Both the position numbers and the translations under genes were made by a program. Shown here piece by piece: positions 12,279 to 19,743 of a DNA stretch of 64,000 nt. This DNA is from Lysinibacter sp. HNR. GTDB lineage: Bacteria; Actinomycetota; Actinomycetes; Actinomycetales; Microbacteriaceae. The notes under the pieces are model-generated. The model was not told the DNA's origin and did no database searches. It saw only the letters and a program-made list of their open reading frames with translations. Positions within the stretch are counted from its first letter, which is position 1, and the number at the start of each line of letters is the position of its first letter. The DNA lies in contig NZ_CP121684.1 in NCBI RefSeq assembly GCF_029760935.1, forward strand, positions 1 to 64,000. The letters run 5' to 3'.

Positions 12279-12309
12279 GATGAAGGAGAAGGAGCTCGAT
12301 TACGAACAT
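12262..12309 (-). CDS. leuL: leuA leader peptide (LeuL-like), 15 aa
   Basis: This short ORF starts at ATG 12309 and encodes MFVIELLLLHRHGGT, with four consecutive leucine codons (CTC CTT CTC CTT), then stops with TAG 70 nt before leuA. It is followed at once by the competing hairpins described at 12219-12278. Clustered Leu codons just before a leucine biosynthetic gene are the hallmark of a ribosome-stalling leader peptide. Leader peptides of this kind are known upstream of actinobacterial leuA. Its expression is inferred. Confidence 0.75.
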   Translation of the reverse strand: MFVIELLLLHRHGGT

Positions 12310-12361
12310 GGGGACACTCTAACACAACTCCTCAGACAAGTAGAGAAGCTAGGATAAATAT

Positions 12362-13030
12362 GTGGTACAGGTAAAGAGAACCCCGCTCGTGGATCAGGCT
12401 GCCGATTTACTATTCGACCGCATCAGATCCGGAGAGTGGACGCTCGGCTCGAAGCTGCCGGGCGAGACAACCCTTGCGCCCCAACTCGGCGTTGGCCGCT
12501 CCACTGTGCGCGAGGCGATCCGTCAGCTTGCCGGGCGCGGAGTGCTCTCAACACGTCAGGGCTCCGGAGTTTTTGTTACCGCGCTCGATACACCGGAGGA
12601 TTGGGATACGGTGCTCCGCCGCGCCGATATCTTGGCGGTGATTGAGGCCCGCACTGCGATCGAGTGTGAGGCTGCGGCCCTTGCCGCCGAGCGTCATACG
12701 CCCGCTGGCCTTCGTGCTATTCGTCAGGCTCTGAGAAAGCGGGCGGAGCATCGTTCCGAGATCGAAAGCCATGTCGACACCGACACCGCGTTCCACCGCG
12801 CTATTGTCGCTGCCGCGCACAACCCGATCCTGCTCGAACTCTTCGATAGCTTCACTCCGCGCCTTCGTGGCGCGATGATCGACATGCTTCGAATCCGTAA
12901 GACCCACGGTGGTGATGCCGACCACGCCACGCATCAGGACTTAGCAAAGGCTATCGCTGCGCGTGACCCAGAGGCGGCGGCCAATCTGAGCCGTGCCCAC
13001 CTCGAGTCGCTCAAGAATGCCCTGGGTTAA
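12362..13030 (+). CDS. FadR-subfamily GntR transcriptional regulator
   Basis: The 222-aa protein has an N-terminal winged helix (residues about 8-75, with the GntR pattern LPGETTLAPQLGVGRSTVREAIRQL) and a C-terminal FCD ligand-binding domain with metal-type residues (FHRAIVAAAHNP and a later HATHQDL). It is divergent from leuA with only the leader region between them, so it may act on leuA or on itself. That role is inferred from position only, and the ligand is unknown. The GTG start at 12362 lacks a strong ribosome site. Confidence 0.9.
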   Translation: MVQVKRTPLVDQAADLLFDRIRSGEWTLGSKLPGETTLAPQLGVGRSTVREAIRQLAGRGVLSTRQGSGVFVTALDTPEDWDTVLRRADILAVIEARTAIECEAAALAAERHTPAGLRAIRQALRKRAEHRSEIESHVDTDTAFHRAIVAAAHNPILLELFDSFTPRLRGAMIDMLRIRKTHGGDADHATHQDLAKAIAARDPEAAANLSRAHLESLKNALG

Positions 13031-13222
13031 GAGATGACCTGTTTGTTGCGTTTCGCTGTCACTCTGTCTCGCCTGCTTCTACTCTGCCGCTCGGACTGTG
13101 TGCAGTTGACGGTTCCCGTGGGGGTTTACTGAGGTAACTGCACCTCTACCTGAATTATGTCTCAGCTACCCAAGGGCGGGATGCTTAACCTCGTCAACAA
13201 AGACTGTGTCCCCTTAAAACAA

Positions 13223-13248
13223 CTGAACCCGCCAGATGACGGGTTCAG
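13223..13248. terminator. Inverted repeat downstream of the GntR gene
   Basis: CTGAACCCG (13223-13231) and CGGGTTCAG (13240-13248) form a 9-bp perfect stem with an 8-nt loop, between two converging genes. It could end transcription from either side, but no U-tract follows. The rest of 13031-13290 shows no gene. Confidence 0.35.
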
Positions 13249-13290
13249 GGTGTTGTGATCCAGAATGACTGGCTCTCGGATGCTTGGGGA

Positions 13291-13785
13291 CTATTCTGAG
13301 TCGTCCGCCGCAATCCATAGCTCATCGTCGGCGCGGAAGGTTTGCCAGAGGGTGTAGGCCACTCCCGCTGCTGCTGCAAGCCCCACACTCAGAGCAATCA
13401 CTTTTCTTGCCGAACGTTTTTTGGGTTTTTTCACTTTGAGTCCTGCCTGGTTGCTCAGTTGAAGGATGCGCTGTGATGCGCGGTGTGCGCGAGGGTTGTC
13501 TGAGGCATCCAGCGTGTTGATGGCACTAATGAGTGCGGTTGTGACCGCGGGTGCGGCAACACGGCGAATGTTTCTTACTACTCTCTCCACGGTCGGTCTA
13601 ACCGTTTCGTAGGCTTCATTCACCCGGGGGGCGACGTGCTCGTTTGAGAGATTTTTGGCCTGCACCCCCGCCTCGAACATGAGGTGCTTAGCCTGATCCA
13701 GAACGACCTTTTGGTCGTTGAGTACATCTTGTGCGTGAGACCTAAGTTTTTTAAGCTCGCGCTTGCGCTTGCGTGAGAGCGACAC
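13291..13785 (-). CDS. Membrane-anchored protein with DLW-39-like C terminus
   Basis: This 164-aa protein begins with a strongly basic segment (MSLSRKRKRELKKLR), continues with a helical amphipathic middle part, and has one membrane segment at about residues 128-148. A short acidic tail containing DDELWIAADD follows. This basic/TM/DLW-type ending resembles the small DLW-39 proteins found near gyrA and tRNA-Ala in actinobacteria, here with a long N-terminal extension. A GAGGA site 8 nt before GTG 13785 supports the start. Function is unknown. Confidence 0.7.
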   Translation of the reverse strand: MSLSRKRKRELKKLRSHAQDVLNDQKVVLDQAKHLMFEAGVQAKNLSNEHVAPRVNEAYETVRPTVERVVRNIRRVAAPAVTTALISAINTLDASDNPRAHRASQRILQLSNQAGLKVKKPKKRSARKVIALSVGLAAAAGVAYTLWQTFRADDELWIAADDSE

Positions 13786-13960
13786 AGTGGGTTCCTCCGC
13801 TTCATAAATCGGCGCTTGTTTATTGAGTCGATATTGACGCCTATTTTAACTACGCTACACCGAATCTTTACAAAATATCATCTGTTAACGCTCAATGTGG
13901 TGAGTTGTTAGTTGTGGGGATTGGTGCTTTCTACAGGAGGGTGCAACTAGGATTGGTTAT

Positions 13961-14470
13961 ATGGCACTTCACACAGCAGTAGCAAAAATCGATACGAATC
14001 ACGGCACAATCACGATTAATCTTTTTGGGGATCACGCACCCAAGACGGTTAAGAATTTCGTTGATCTTGCCGAAAAAGATTTTTATAATGGTGTAATTTT
14101 TCACCGTATTATTCCCGGGTTTATGATTCAGGGTGGAGATCCTACAGGTACCGGCACAGGTGGTCCAGGATATACGTTTGACGATGAGATTAACCCCGAA
14201 CTTAATTTCACCCAGCCCTATATGTTGGCTATGGCAAATGCTGGTAAGCGCATGAATAGCTTTGGTAAGCCAGAGGGAACCAATGGATCACAGTTTTTTA
14301 TTACGGTGGCAAACACCGATTGGCTGATGGGTAACCACACCATTTTTGGTGAGGTTGCTGACGATGAGTCACGTGCCGTTGTTGACACCATCGCGGCGGT
14401 TGCAACGCGTGGGGCAGATAAGCCGGTAGAAGATGTTGTGATGAACAGTGTCACCATCACAAACGTTTAA
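13961..14470 (+). CDS. ppiA: Cyclophilin-type peptidyl-prolyl cis-trans isomerase
   Basis: The 169-aa protein is a single-domain cytoplasmic cyclophilin that interconverts proline peptide bonds. It shows the family core: FHRIIPGFMIQGGDPTGTGTGG (residues 46-67, including the catalytic Arg in FHR), then NGSQFFIT and NHTIFGEV. There is no signal peptide. A cyclophilin between the gyrase region and the rhomboid/crgA genes is the standard actinobacterial order. AGGA about 8 nt before ATG 13961 is the likely ribosome site. Confidence 0.96.
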   Translation: MALHTAVAKIDTNHGTITINLFGDHAPKTVKNFVDLAEKDFYNGVIFHRIIPGFMIQGGDPTGTGTGGPGYTFDDEINPELNFTQPYMLAMANAGKRMNSFGKPEGTNGSQFFITVANTDWLMGNHTIFGEVADDESRAVVDTIAAVATRGADKPVEDVVMNSVTITNV

Positions 14471-14531
14471 TCTATCCTTAGCCATAAAAATCTTACCTAC
14501 TGAGAATATTTATTAGGGGCATGTTAGAGTC

Positions 14532-15419
14532 GTGAGCGCGAATTATGGCCAGCAGGCTTCGGAGAAATCGTCTAATACCTGTTATCGACATCCAGATCGC
14601 CAGAGTTTTGTTCTGTGTCAGCGCTGCGGACGCACCATATGTCCCGAGTGTCAGACTCAGGCACCCGTTGGTGTTCTCTGTCCCTCCTGTGTGCGGGAGG
14701 GACAGATTCCCTCCCGTTCGGTGGGGCGTCGTGTCAGCTCCTATATGACCTCAGATAAACCGGTGGTGACTTACACCATCATTGCGATATGTGCGGTCGT
14801 CTACGCGATCCAGTGGATAGGAAGGCCTTTTGGTGTAACCGAGGCACTCTTTTACGCTCCGCTACATTCTTTTCCCGAAATATTTGAGCCGTGGCGCATG
14901 ATCACGTCGATGTTTTCGCACTCCCCCACCTTCTTTCTCCACATTGTTCTTAATATGTTTTCATTGTGGATATTTGGGCGCATACTGGAGAGCTTTCTGG
15001 GCAAGGCGCGATTTATTGCCCTCTTTCTGGTCTCCGGGTTTGCGGGTTCGGTTATGGTGATGCTCTCCGGGTATATATCTCAGCAATATGCGCTAACTCC
15101 CGTTGTGGGTGCGTCGGGTGCGATTTTTGGTCTCATGGGTGCTTTTCTGGTTATTCAGAAAAAATTGGGCTCCAATGTGAGACAGCTCCTGGTGCTCTTG
15201 GTGATTAACTTTGGAATCACTTTCTTGCCGGGAGTGAACATATCGTGGCAGGCACACGTGGGAGGATTTGTTGGCGGCCTGGTCATCGGTGCCATTTATC
15301 TTTACACCCGTAAGCCCTCTCAGAAGTGGCTTCAGGTCGGTCTTGTATCGTTGTGGGCCGTAGTGCTGATTTTGCTCAGCCTCTCGTTCTGGGTGTTACC
15401 GGTCAATACTTTCTGGTGA
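14532..15419 (+). CDS. Rhomboid family intramembrane serine protease
   Basis: Rhomboids cleave membrane proteins within the lipid bilayer. The 295-aa protein has an N-terminal zinc-binding B-box-like part with Cys/His pairs (CYRHPDR, CQRCGRTICPEC, CPSC, residues about 17-55), then six or seven membrane segments. The catalytic serine lies in GASGAIFG near residue 196, and the catalytic histidine in WQAHVGG near residue 240. It starts with GTG, preceded by AGGGGC. The substrate is unknown. Position next to ppiA and crgA is conserved in actinobacteria. Confidence 0.94.
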   Translation: MSANYGQQASEKSSNTCYRHPDRQSFVLCQRCGRTICPECQTQAPVGVLCPSCVREGQIPSRSVGRRVSSYMTSDKPVVTYTIIAICAVVYAIQWIGRPFGVTEALFYAPLHSFPEIFEPWRMITSMFSHSPTFFLHIVLNMFSLWIFGRILESFLGKARFIALFLVSGFAGSVMVMLSGYISQQYALTPVVGASGAIFGLMGAFLVIQKKLGSNVRQLLVLLVINFGITFLPGVNISWQAHVGGFVGGLVIGAIYLYTRKPSQKWLQVGLVSLWAVVLILLSLSFWVLPVNTFW

Positions 15420-15464
15420 GGATATCCCGCGTCGGCGTTATTCTTTACCACACCGGGTTAAAAG

Positions 15465-15513
15465 TTATCCACAGAACTATCCCCAGCTGGGGAGAAATAC
15501 ACTAGTGTAATTC
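15465..15513 (+). promoter_or_regulatory. DnaA box plus palindromes downstream of crgA
   Basis: A perfect DnaA box TTATCCACA (15465-15473) is followed by two perfect 12-bp palindromes: CCCCAGCTGGGG (15481-15492) and TACACTAGTGTA (15498-15509). The block from 15489 to 15513 is nearly repeated at 16060-16084. It lies between the convergent rhomboid and crgA genes. A bound factor is likely but unidentified. Confidence 0.5.
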
Positions 15514-15684
15514 TCTTTTCACCCTGGGTGATGCATTCGGAGCGCGCCCTCCGCACGTTTCCGGATGCTATTCTTCTGCGGTGGTTGGTGCCCGGTTAAG
15601 CTCCGTGCTGCCGTCTTTACGGCGCCCCGGTGCGGTCCTCCTGGAGGAATCGAGTGGTACGTGTGTCAGTGGGGGCGGTGTGAG

Positions 15685-15954
15685 TTAGCGCCAGCGAGTG
15701 GCCATGAGGAACCCGATAAACATGATTCCAAATCCTACAAAGATATTGCTCTGACCGAGTGCGGGTATTGGCAGCGAGGCGCCTGCGCTCAGGTAAAAAA
15801 CAATAATCCAGATGAGTCCGAGCAGCATAAATCCAAACATCATCGGCTTAAACCACACCGGATTAGGGACATCTTCCCCGCGGGGAGTTTTTGTCTCGGG
15901 TCGAGATTTTTCGATGTCAGATTTTTTCTTACGAACCTCTTTTGATGCTGCCAT
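15685..15954 (-). CDS. crgA: Cell division protein CrgA
   Basis: CrgA is a small actinobacterial membrane protein that helps assemble the divisome and regulates septation with FtsZ, FtsI and Wag31 partners. The 89-aa product has a basic cytoplasmic N terminus (ASKEVRKKKSDIEKSR), then two membrane segments separated by a short outer loop, and ends in MATRWR. The ATG at 15954 is preferred because it gives the usual CrgA start; an in-frame TTG at 15972 would add six residues. Neighbouring PASTA-kinase and rodA/pbpA genes support the role. Confidence 0.92.
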   Translation of the reverse strand: MAASKEVRKKKSDIEKSRPETKTPRGEDVPNPVWFKPMMFGFMLLGLIWIIVFYLSAGASLPIPALGQSNIFVGFGIMFIGFLMATRWR

Positions 15955-16035
15955 ACCAAAGAGTTTAGCCAATTAAGGCGGGGGAATATTCAGGTTCTCT
16001 TGGATATTGGAAACTTTCCACAGTGTTTAAGTAAA

Positions 16036-16084
16036 TTATTCACATACTTATCCACAATTGGGGAGAACTACACCAATGTAATTT
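16036..16084 (+). promoter_or_regulatory. DnaA boxes plus TACAC-N2-TGTA element between crgA and the sortase gene
   Basis: TTATTCACA (16036-16044) and a perfect DnaA box TTATCCACA (16048-16056) are followed by a 25-bp block (16060-16084) containing TACACCAATGTA. This block matches the element at 15489-15513 at most positions. It sits in the divergent intergenic region between crgA and the sortase gene, so it could regulate either promoter. Confidence 0.5.
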
Positions 16085-16184
16085 ATAGTGGGAATGTCAG
16101 GAACACGAGAAGAACTGGCGGATCTCAGAGATTACTGTGTAAACGTCCATTCGGTTTACAGCGGGCTCCCATTAGAATTAACTC

Positions 16185-17027
16185 ATGCCTACAGATCTCC
16201 CAGCGCGAGGGCAGTCCAAAGACATGGATGAGCTTTTGGCTCCCTTGAATGATGCCCACGAAGCTCGTCGGCGTCCCAGAAAGCGTGTGCGCAAGCGACG
16301 TAAGGCGACTGTTACCGGTGTTCTTGGTGAAATACTCATTACCGCCGGTGTTTTGGTATTGGGATTTATTGTTTGGCAGCCAATTTGGTCATCTACAGTT
16401 GTGGCGAACCAGACGGCAACAGCATCTCAGGCCCAGCGTGATCAGTGGGAGGCTAACGCCCAGCCCTCAGACGCAGAGGGAATCATGTACGACGAGGACA
16501 TTCCCCTTCCCACCCCCGCCGCCCCGGGGGAGCATTTTGGAATCTTGTATGCGCCAGCTTTTGGGCCTGGGTTCCGTGCGGGAATTGGTGGAGGAACTGA
16601 TGTGCGAACGGTTCTTAATAACTACGACCTGGGAATCGGCCACTACTCAAACACGCAGCTACCGGGCGAAGTTGGCAATTTTGCAATAGCCGCTCATCGT
16701 TCCGGTTGGGTGCCTACCCCGTTCCGTGAAATCATGAACTTACGTGTGGGAGATCCGCTTGTTGTTGAGACGGAAAACGGCTATTACACCTACCGTTTCC
16801 GTAACGTGGAGTATGTGCTCCCCACCCAGGTTGACGTATTAAATCCTTTTCCGAGACTGGAGGGTCAGCCCGGTGTTGACCGAATTCTTACGATGACAAC
16901 GTGTCACCCGAAGCTTTCCGGAAGCCTGGAACGAGCCATCGGTTATGCGGTTTTTGAAAGTTTTCAACCTCGCTCAGCGGGAATGCCGCAGGAGCTCATT
17001 GACCTCGATCCAACCTTGCAATCATAA
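16185..17027 (+). CDS. srtE: Class E sortase
   Basis: Sortases cut a C-terminal sorting motif and attach proteins to the cell wall. The 280-aa protein has a very basic cytoplasmic N terminus (residues 28-42), one membrane anchor (about 43-68), a Pro-rich linker and the sortase beta-barrel. The catalytic residues are His171 in IAAHRSG, Cys240 in TMTTCHP and Arg250 in SLERAIGY. The TTCHP form and actinobacterial context fit class E, whose enzymes prefer LAxTG-like signals. ATG 16185 has no clear ribosome site, and ATG 16224 is an alternative. A possible substrate is the LRR protein at 48.7 kb. Confidence 0.93.
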   Translation: MPTDLPARGQSKDMDELLAPLNDAHEARRRPRKRVRKRRKATVTGVLGEILITAGVLVLGFIVWQPIWSSTVVANQTATASQAQRDQWEANAQPSDAEGIMYDEDIPLPTPAAPGEHFGILYAPAFGPGFRAGIGGGTDVRTVLNNYDLGIGHYSNTQLPGEVGNFAIAAHRSGWVPTPFREIMNLRVGDPLVVETENGYYTYRFRNVEYVLPTQVDVLNPFPRLEGQPGVDRILTMTTCHPKLSGSLERAIGYAVFESFQPRSAGMPQELIDLDPTLQS

Positions 17028-17038
17028 GGATTTCTTAA

Positions 17039-17194
17039 ATGTATGCTGCGATTTGGCGAATTTTGCCCGGACCTACCTGGCTTAAAGTAATAGAGTCCCT
17101 TATTCTTGTGGCTGCCGTTGGTTATGCTCTATTTTATTTTGTTTATCCGTGGGTGTCGAGTCTCTTGCCCGATCCCGGTTCAACCGTTGACTAG
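17039..17194 (+). CDS. Small conserved membrane protein, 51 aa
   Basis: A 51-codon ORF starts at ATG 17039, 12 nt after the sortase stop, and ends 12 nt before the pabA gene. It encodes MYAAIWRILPGPTWLKVIES, then one hydrophobic segment (about residues 21-41), then a short tail ending DPGSTVD. The MYAAxWRxLPGPxWxK pattern followed by one membrane helix and a small polar end is seen in short actinobacterial proteins at this locus. AAGGATTT upstream is a fair ribosome site. Function is unknown. Confidence 0.72.
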   Translation: MYAAIWRILPGPTWLKVIESLILVAAVGYALFYFVYPWVSSLLPDPGSTVD

Positions 17195-17206
17195 TAGGAA
17201 ATCGCT

Positions 17207-17848
17207 GTGACTCGCATCCTTGTAATTGATAACTTTGACAGTTTTGTCTACACGCTCAACGGCTATCTCCAGCAGTTGGGCGCACACACCGCTGTGGTTC
17301 GTAACAATGTTATTTTAGGCAAAGACGCAGAGGATGTGCTTGCCAAGTACGATGGTGTCTTGATCTCTCCGGGTCCGGGTACACCCTCAGATGCAGGTGT
17401 CTCGATTGAGATGGTCCGTGCGGCTCTTAATACTAAAATCCCGCTCCTGGGGGTCTGTCTGGGACATCAGGCTATAGCCGAGGCTTTTGGTGCTACTGTA
17501 ACTCACGCCGAAGAGTTGATGCACGGCAAAACTTCTCAAGTGGTACACGATTCGAGCGACTTTTACGCCGGCGTCCCCTCACCCTTCAGGGCAACGCGTT
17601 ACCACTCGTTGGCTGTGGTGAGGAGCACTGTTCCTGACTCTCTCAGTGTTAACTCCGAGACTGAGTCAGGCGTTGTGATGGGATTGCGCCATCATGACGC
17701 AGAAATATACGGAGTGCAATTTCATCCAGAATCGGTCCTTACCGAGGGTGGATACAACATGCTAGGAAACTGGCTGGAGCGTGCTGGCCTCTCGGGGGCT
17801 TCCGAGCGTGCTCAGTCTCTTAGCCCCTTACTCTCGGGCGTGAGCTAG
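17207..17848 (+). CDS. pabA: Glutamine amidotransferase, aminodeoxychorismate/anthranilate synthase component II
   Basis: This class I glutamine amidotransferase supplies ammonia to chorismate for p-aminobenzoate (folate) or anthranilate (tryptophan) synthesis. The 213-aa protein shows LISPGPGTPSDAG, the nucleophile Cys84 in GVCLGHQ, and the His-Glu pair in QFHPES. Genes of this type at this locus, next to pknB, are annotated trpG or pabA in actinobacteria. No partner synthase gene is in the window, so which pathway it serves cannot be decided here. Confidence 0.9.
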   Translation: MTRILVIDNFDSFVYTLNGYLQQLGAHTAVVRNNVILGKDAEDVLAKYDGVLISPGPGTPSDAGVSIEMVRAALNTKIPLLGVCLGHQAIAEAFGATVTHAEELMHGKTSQVVHDSSDFYAGVPSPFRATRYHSLAVVRSTVPDSLSVNSETESGVVMGLRHHDAEIYGVQFHPESVLTEGGYNMLGNWLERAGLSGASERAQSLSPLLSGVS

Positions 17849-17954
17849 TTCACGCAGGTGTTGTTTCCCATATTCTGGGAAAATGGTTTCGCAGTTTCGC
17901 AGTTTCAAGACGATGCTTGTGCTGAGAAGGCGAGTGTATTCGCGCGCAGGATTA

Positions 17955-19643
17955 CTAACCGCTGCAATAGAAAATCGTGATGCGGGAGCTCTGTGGCTGT
18001 TGCCCCACGAGTGACTGCGCTACAACGGGGGAGCCTGTTTCCTGGGAACAGTCTCTTTTTGCGCTCAGCTCAACTGTGAGGCGAAGGTTATTCAAAAGGT
18101 CACGGGCGGCTGTGATTCCTTGGCCGGTGACGTCCGGAATAGAGACGCTTCCCGTGGATATTGTGAGGCGAATCACTGTTCCCACGGTTGCTGTGGCTCC
18201 GATCTCGGGATCGGTCGAAATGAGGTTGTCCGTGGGTATAACAGGGTCATCCACGCGATTGATAGTGCCCACACGGAACCCAGCAGTTTCAAGTGTTTGG
18301 GTGGCCTGTTCCAGTGTCATTCGAGAAGTATCGGGCACGCTTGCAGTGGCCTTCCCAGAAGAAACATAGAGTCGTATAACATCTCTGGGAGATACTCGGG
18401 TTTCAGCGTCTGGTTCGGTACGAATAACCTTACCCGCTTCGACGGTGTCGCTTTCCTCGGTGACTGGCTGAGCCAAAAGCTCTAGCTCATTGAGTGCTTC
18501 TGTTGCCTGTTCTTGTGTTTGTCCGCTCAGGTTGGGAACAATGCGCGTGCTATCAGGGATGATTTCTCGAGGAGTGATCGTGAGTAACCAGAATGTAACG
18601 GCAACAATGATCACGCCAATGCTGAGAATCGCGGTCCACATCCACATGACGGGAGGACGATTCTGTGTGCGAACCACAGAGGTATTTTCGGCGAGTTGTT
18701 TAAGCGCCAGCTCCGATTCGGAAAGCTGGTCGGCGCTCGTTCCAAAGATAGACTCTTCCAGATCATTGGCAGCGTGAAAGTCTGGAACAGAGCCTGAGGA
18801 TGAAAGTTTAACGTACTCACGGAACTCGGTAGCGGTTTGAAAGCGCTGAGTTCGGTCTTTTGCGAGTGCACGCATGACAACACGATCGAGGGATTCGGGA
18901 ACAGCGGAATTCCGAGTGCTTGGAGGAAGCGGGGGCTCGCTTACATGCTGGTAGGCGACAGAGACCGCCGTGTCTCCGTTGAAAGGAACCGCACCCGTGA
19001 GCATTTCGTAGAGTACGATTCCGGCGGAATAAAGGTCGGTGCGTGTGTCTACCGTTTCGCCCTTGGCCTGTTCCGGTGAAAAGTATGCTGCTGTTCCGAG
19101 TATTGCGGTTGTCTGGGCAACTGTGGAAGAGCTATCTGAAATGGCTCGGGCAATACCGAAGTCCATAACTTTGATTTGACCACTGGGCGTGATCATAATG
19201 TTTGCGGGTTTAATGTCTCGGTGAACTACACCGGCGCGGTGAGAGTACTCCAGCGCGGTGAGGACACTCTCAATGATTCGGCAGGATTCCTCAACACCGA
19301 GAGGCCCAGAGGAGATAATTTCACGGAGATTCTGGCCCTCAACGTACTCCATGACAATAAAGGGCAGCATCACCTCTGACCCCTCGGGTGTCTGCATGAG
19401 ATCTTCGCCAGCATCAAATATGCGCACGATAGTGGGATGCGCCATGCGCGATGCCGATTGTGCTTCCTGTCGGAAGCGCTCACGGAAGGCTGTATCGTTG
19501 GCAAGAGCTGCTTTAAGGATTTTTATAGCAACTGGTCGACCGAGTTTAGTATCTGTGCCGCGGAATACGGTGGACATTCCACCCGTTCCAATCAGTTCAC
19601 CAACTTCATAGCGCCCCGCAAGGATGCGTCGTGCGTTGATCAC
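17955..19643 (-). CDS. pknB: PASTA-domain serine/threonine protein kinase PknB
   Basis: PknB is the membrane kinase that senses peptidoglycan fragments and controls growth and cell-wall synthesis. The 562-aa protein has a kinase domain (residues about 10-275) with the Gly loop GTGGMS, the ATP lysine in AIKILK (residue 41), HRDIKPAN and DFGIAR. A juxtamembrane stretch follows, then one membrane helix (about 330-355) and three extracellular PASTA repeats; four is common in mycobacteria. It is the last gene of the fhaA-pstP-rodA-pbpA-pknA series. A 100-nt gap with a strong hairpin separates it from pknA. Confidence 0.96.
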   Translation of the reverse strand: MINARRILAGRYEVGELIGTGGMSTVFRGTDTKLGRPVAIKILKAALANDTAFRERFRQEAQSASRMAHPTIVRIFDAGEDLMQTPEGSEVMLPFIVMEYVEGQNLREIISSGPLGVEESCRIIESVLTALEYSHRAGVVHRDIKPANIMITPSGQIKVMDFGIARAISDSSSTVAQTTAILGTAAYFSPEQAKGETVDTRTDLYSAGIVLYEMLTGAVPFNGDTAVSVAYQHVSEPPLPPSTRNSAVPESLDRVVMRALAKDRTQRFQTATEFREYVKLSSSGSVPDFHAANDLEESIFGTSADQLSESELALKQLAENTSVVRTQNRPPVMWMWTAILSIGVIIVAVTFWLLTITPREIIPDSTRIVPNLSGQTQEQATEALNELELLAQPVTEESDTVEAGKVIRTEPDAETRVSPRDVIRLYVSSGKATASVPDTSRMTLEQATQTLETAGFRVGTINRVDDPVIPTDNLISTDPEIGATATVGTVIRLTISTGSVSIPDVTGQGITAARDLLNNLRLTVELSAKRDCSQETGSPVVAQSLVGQQPQSSRITIFYCSG

Positions 19644-19713
19644 AGGCGGCCTTTCAGTGGAAGTTATTGATTTTTCATTCTACGACCGAGATATAACAAA
19701 AAGCTGAGTAAGT

Positions 19714-19737
19714 GCGGGGTGTTGTTTCACACCCCGC
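19714..19737 (-). terminator. Strong hairpin between pknA and pknB
   Basis: GCGGGGTGT (19714-19722) pairs with ACACCCCGC (19729-19737), a 9-bp G+C-rich stem with a 6-nt loop, just after the pknA stop on the minus strand. A short T run lies about 10 nt further on. It may end or weaken transcription so that pknB is expressed partly from its own promoter. Confidence 0.45.
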
Positions 19738-19743
19738 GTTGGC

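Noticed and set aside
15565-15945. 126-aa plus-strand frame over crgA
   Set aside because: It covers crgA in reverse, and CrgA is clearly the real gene by topology and motif.
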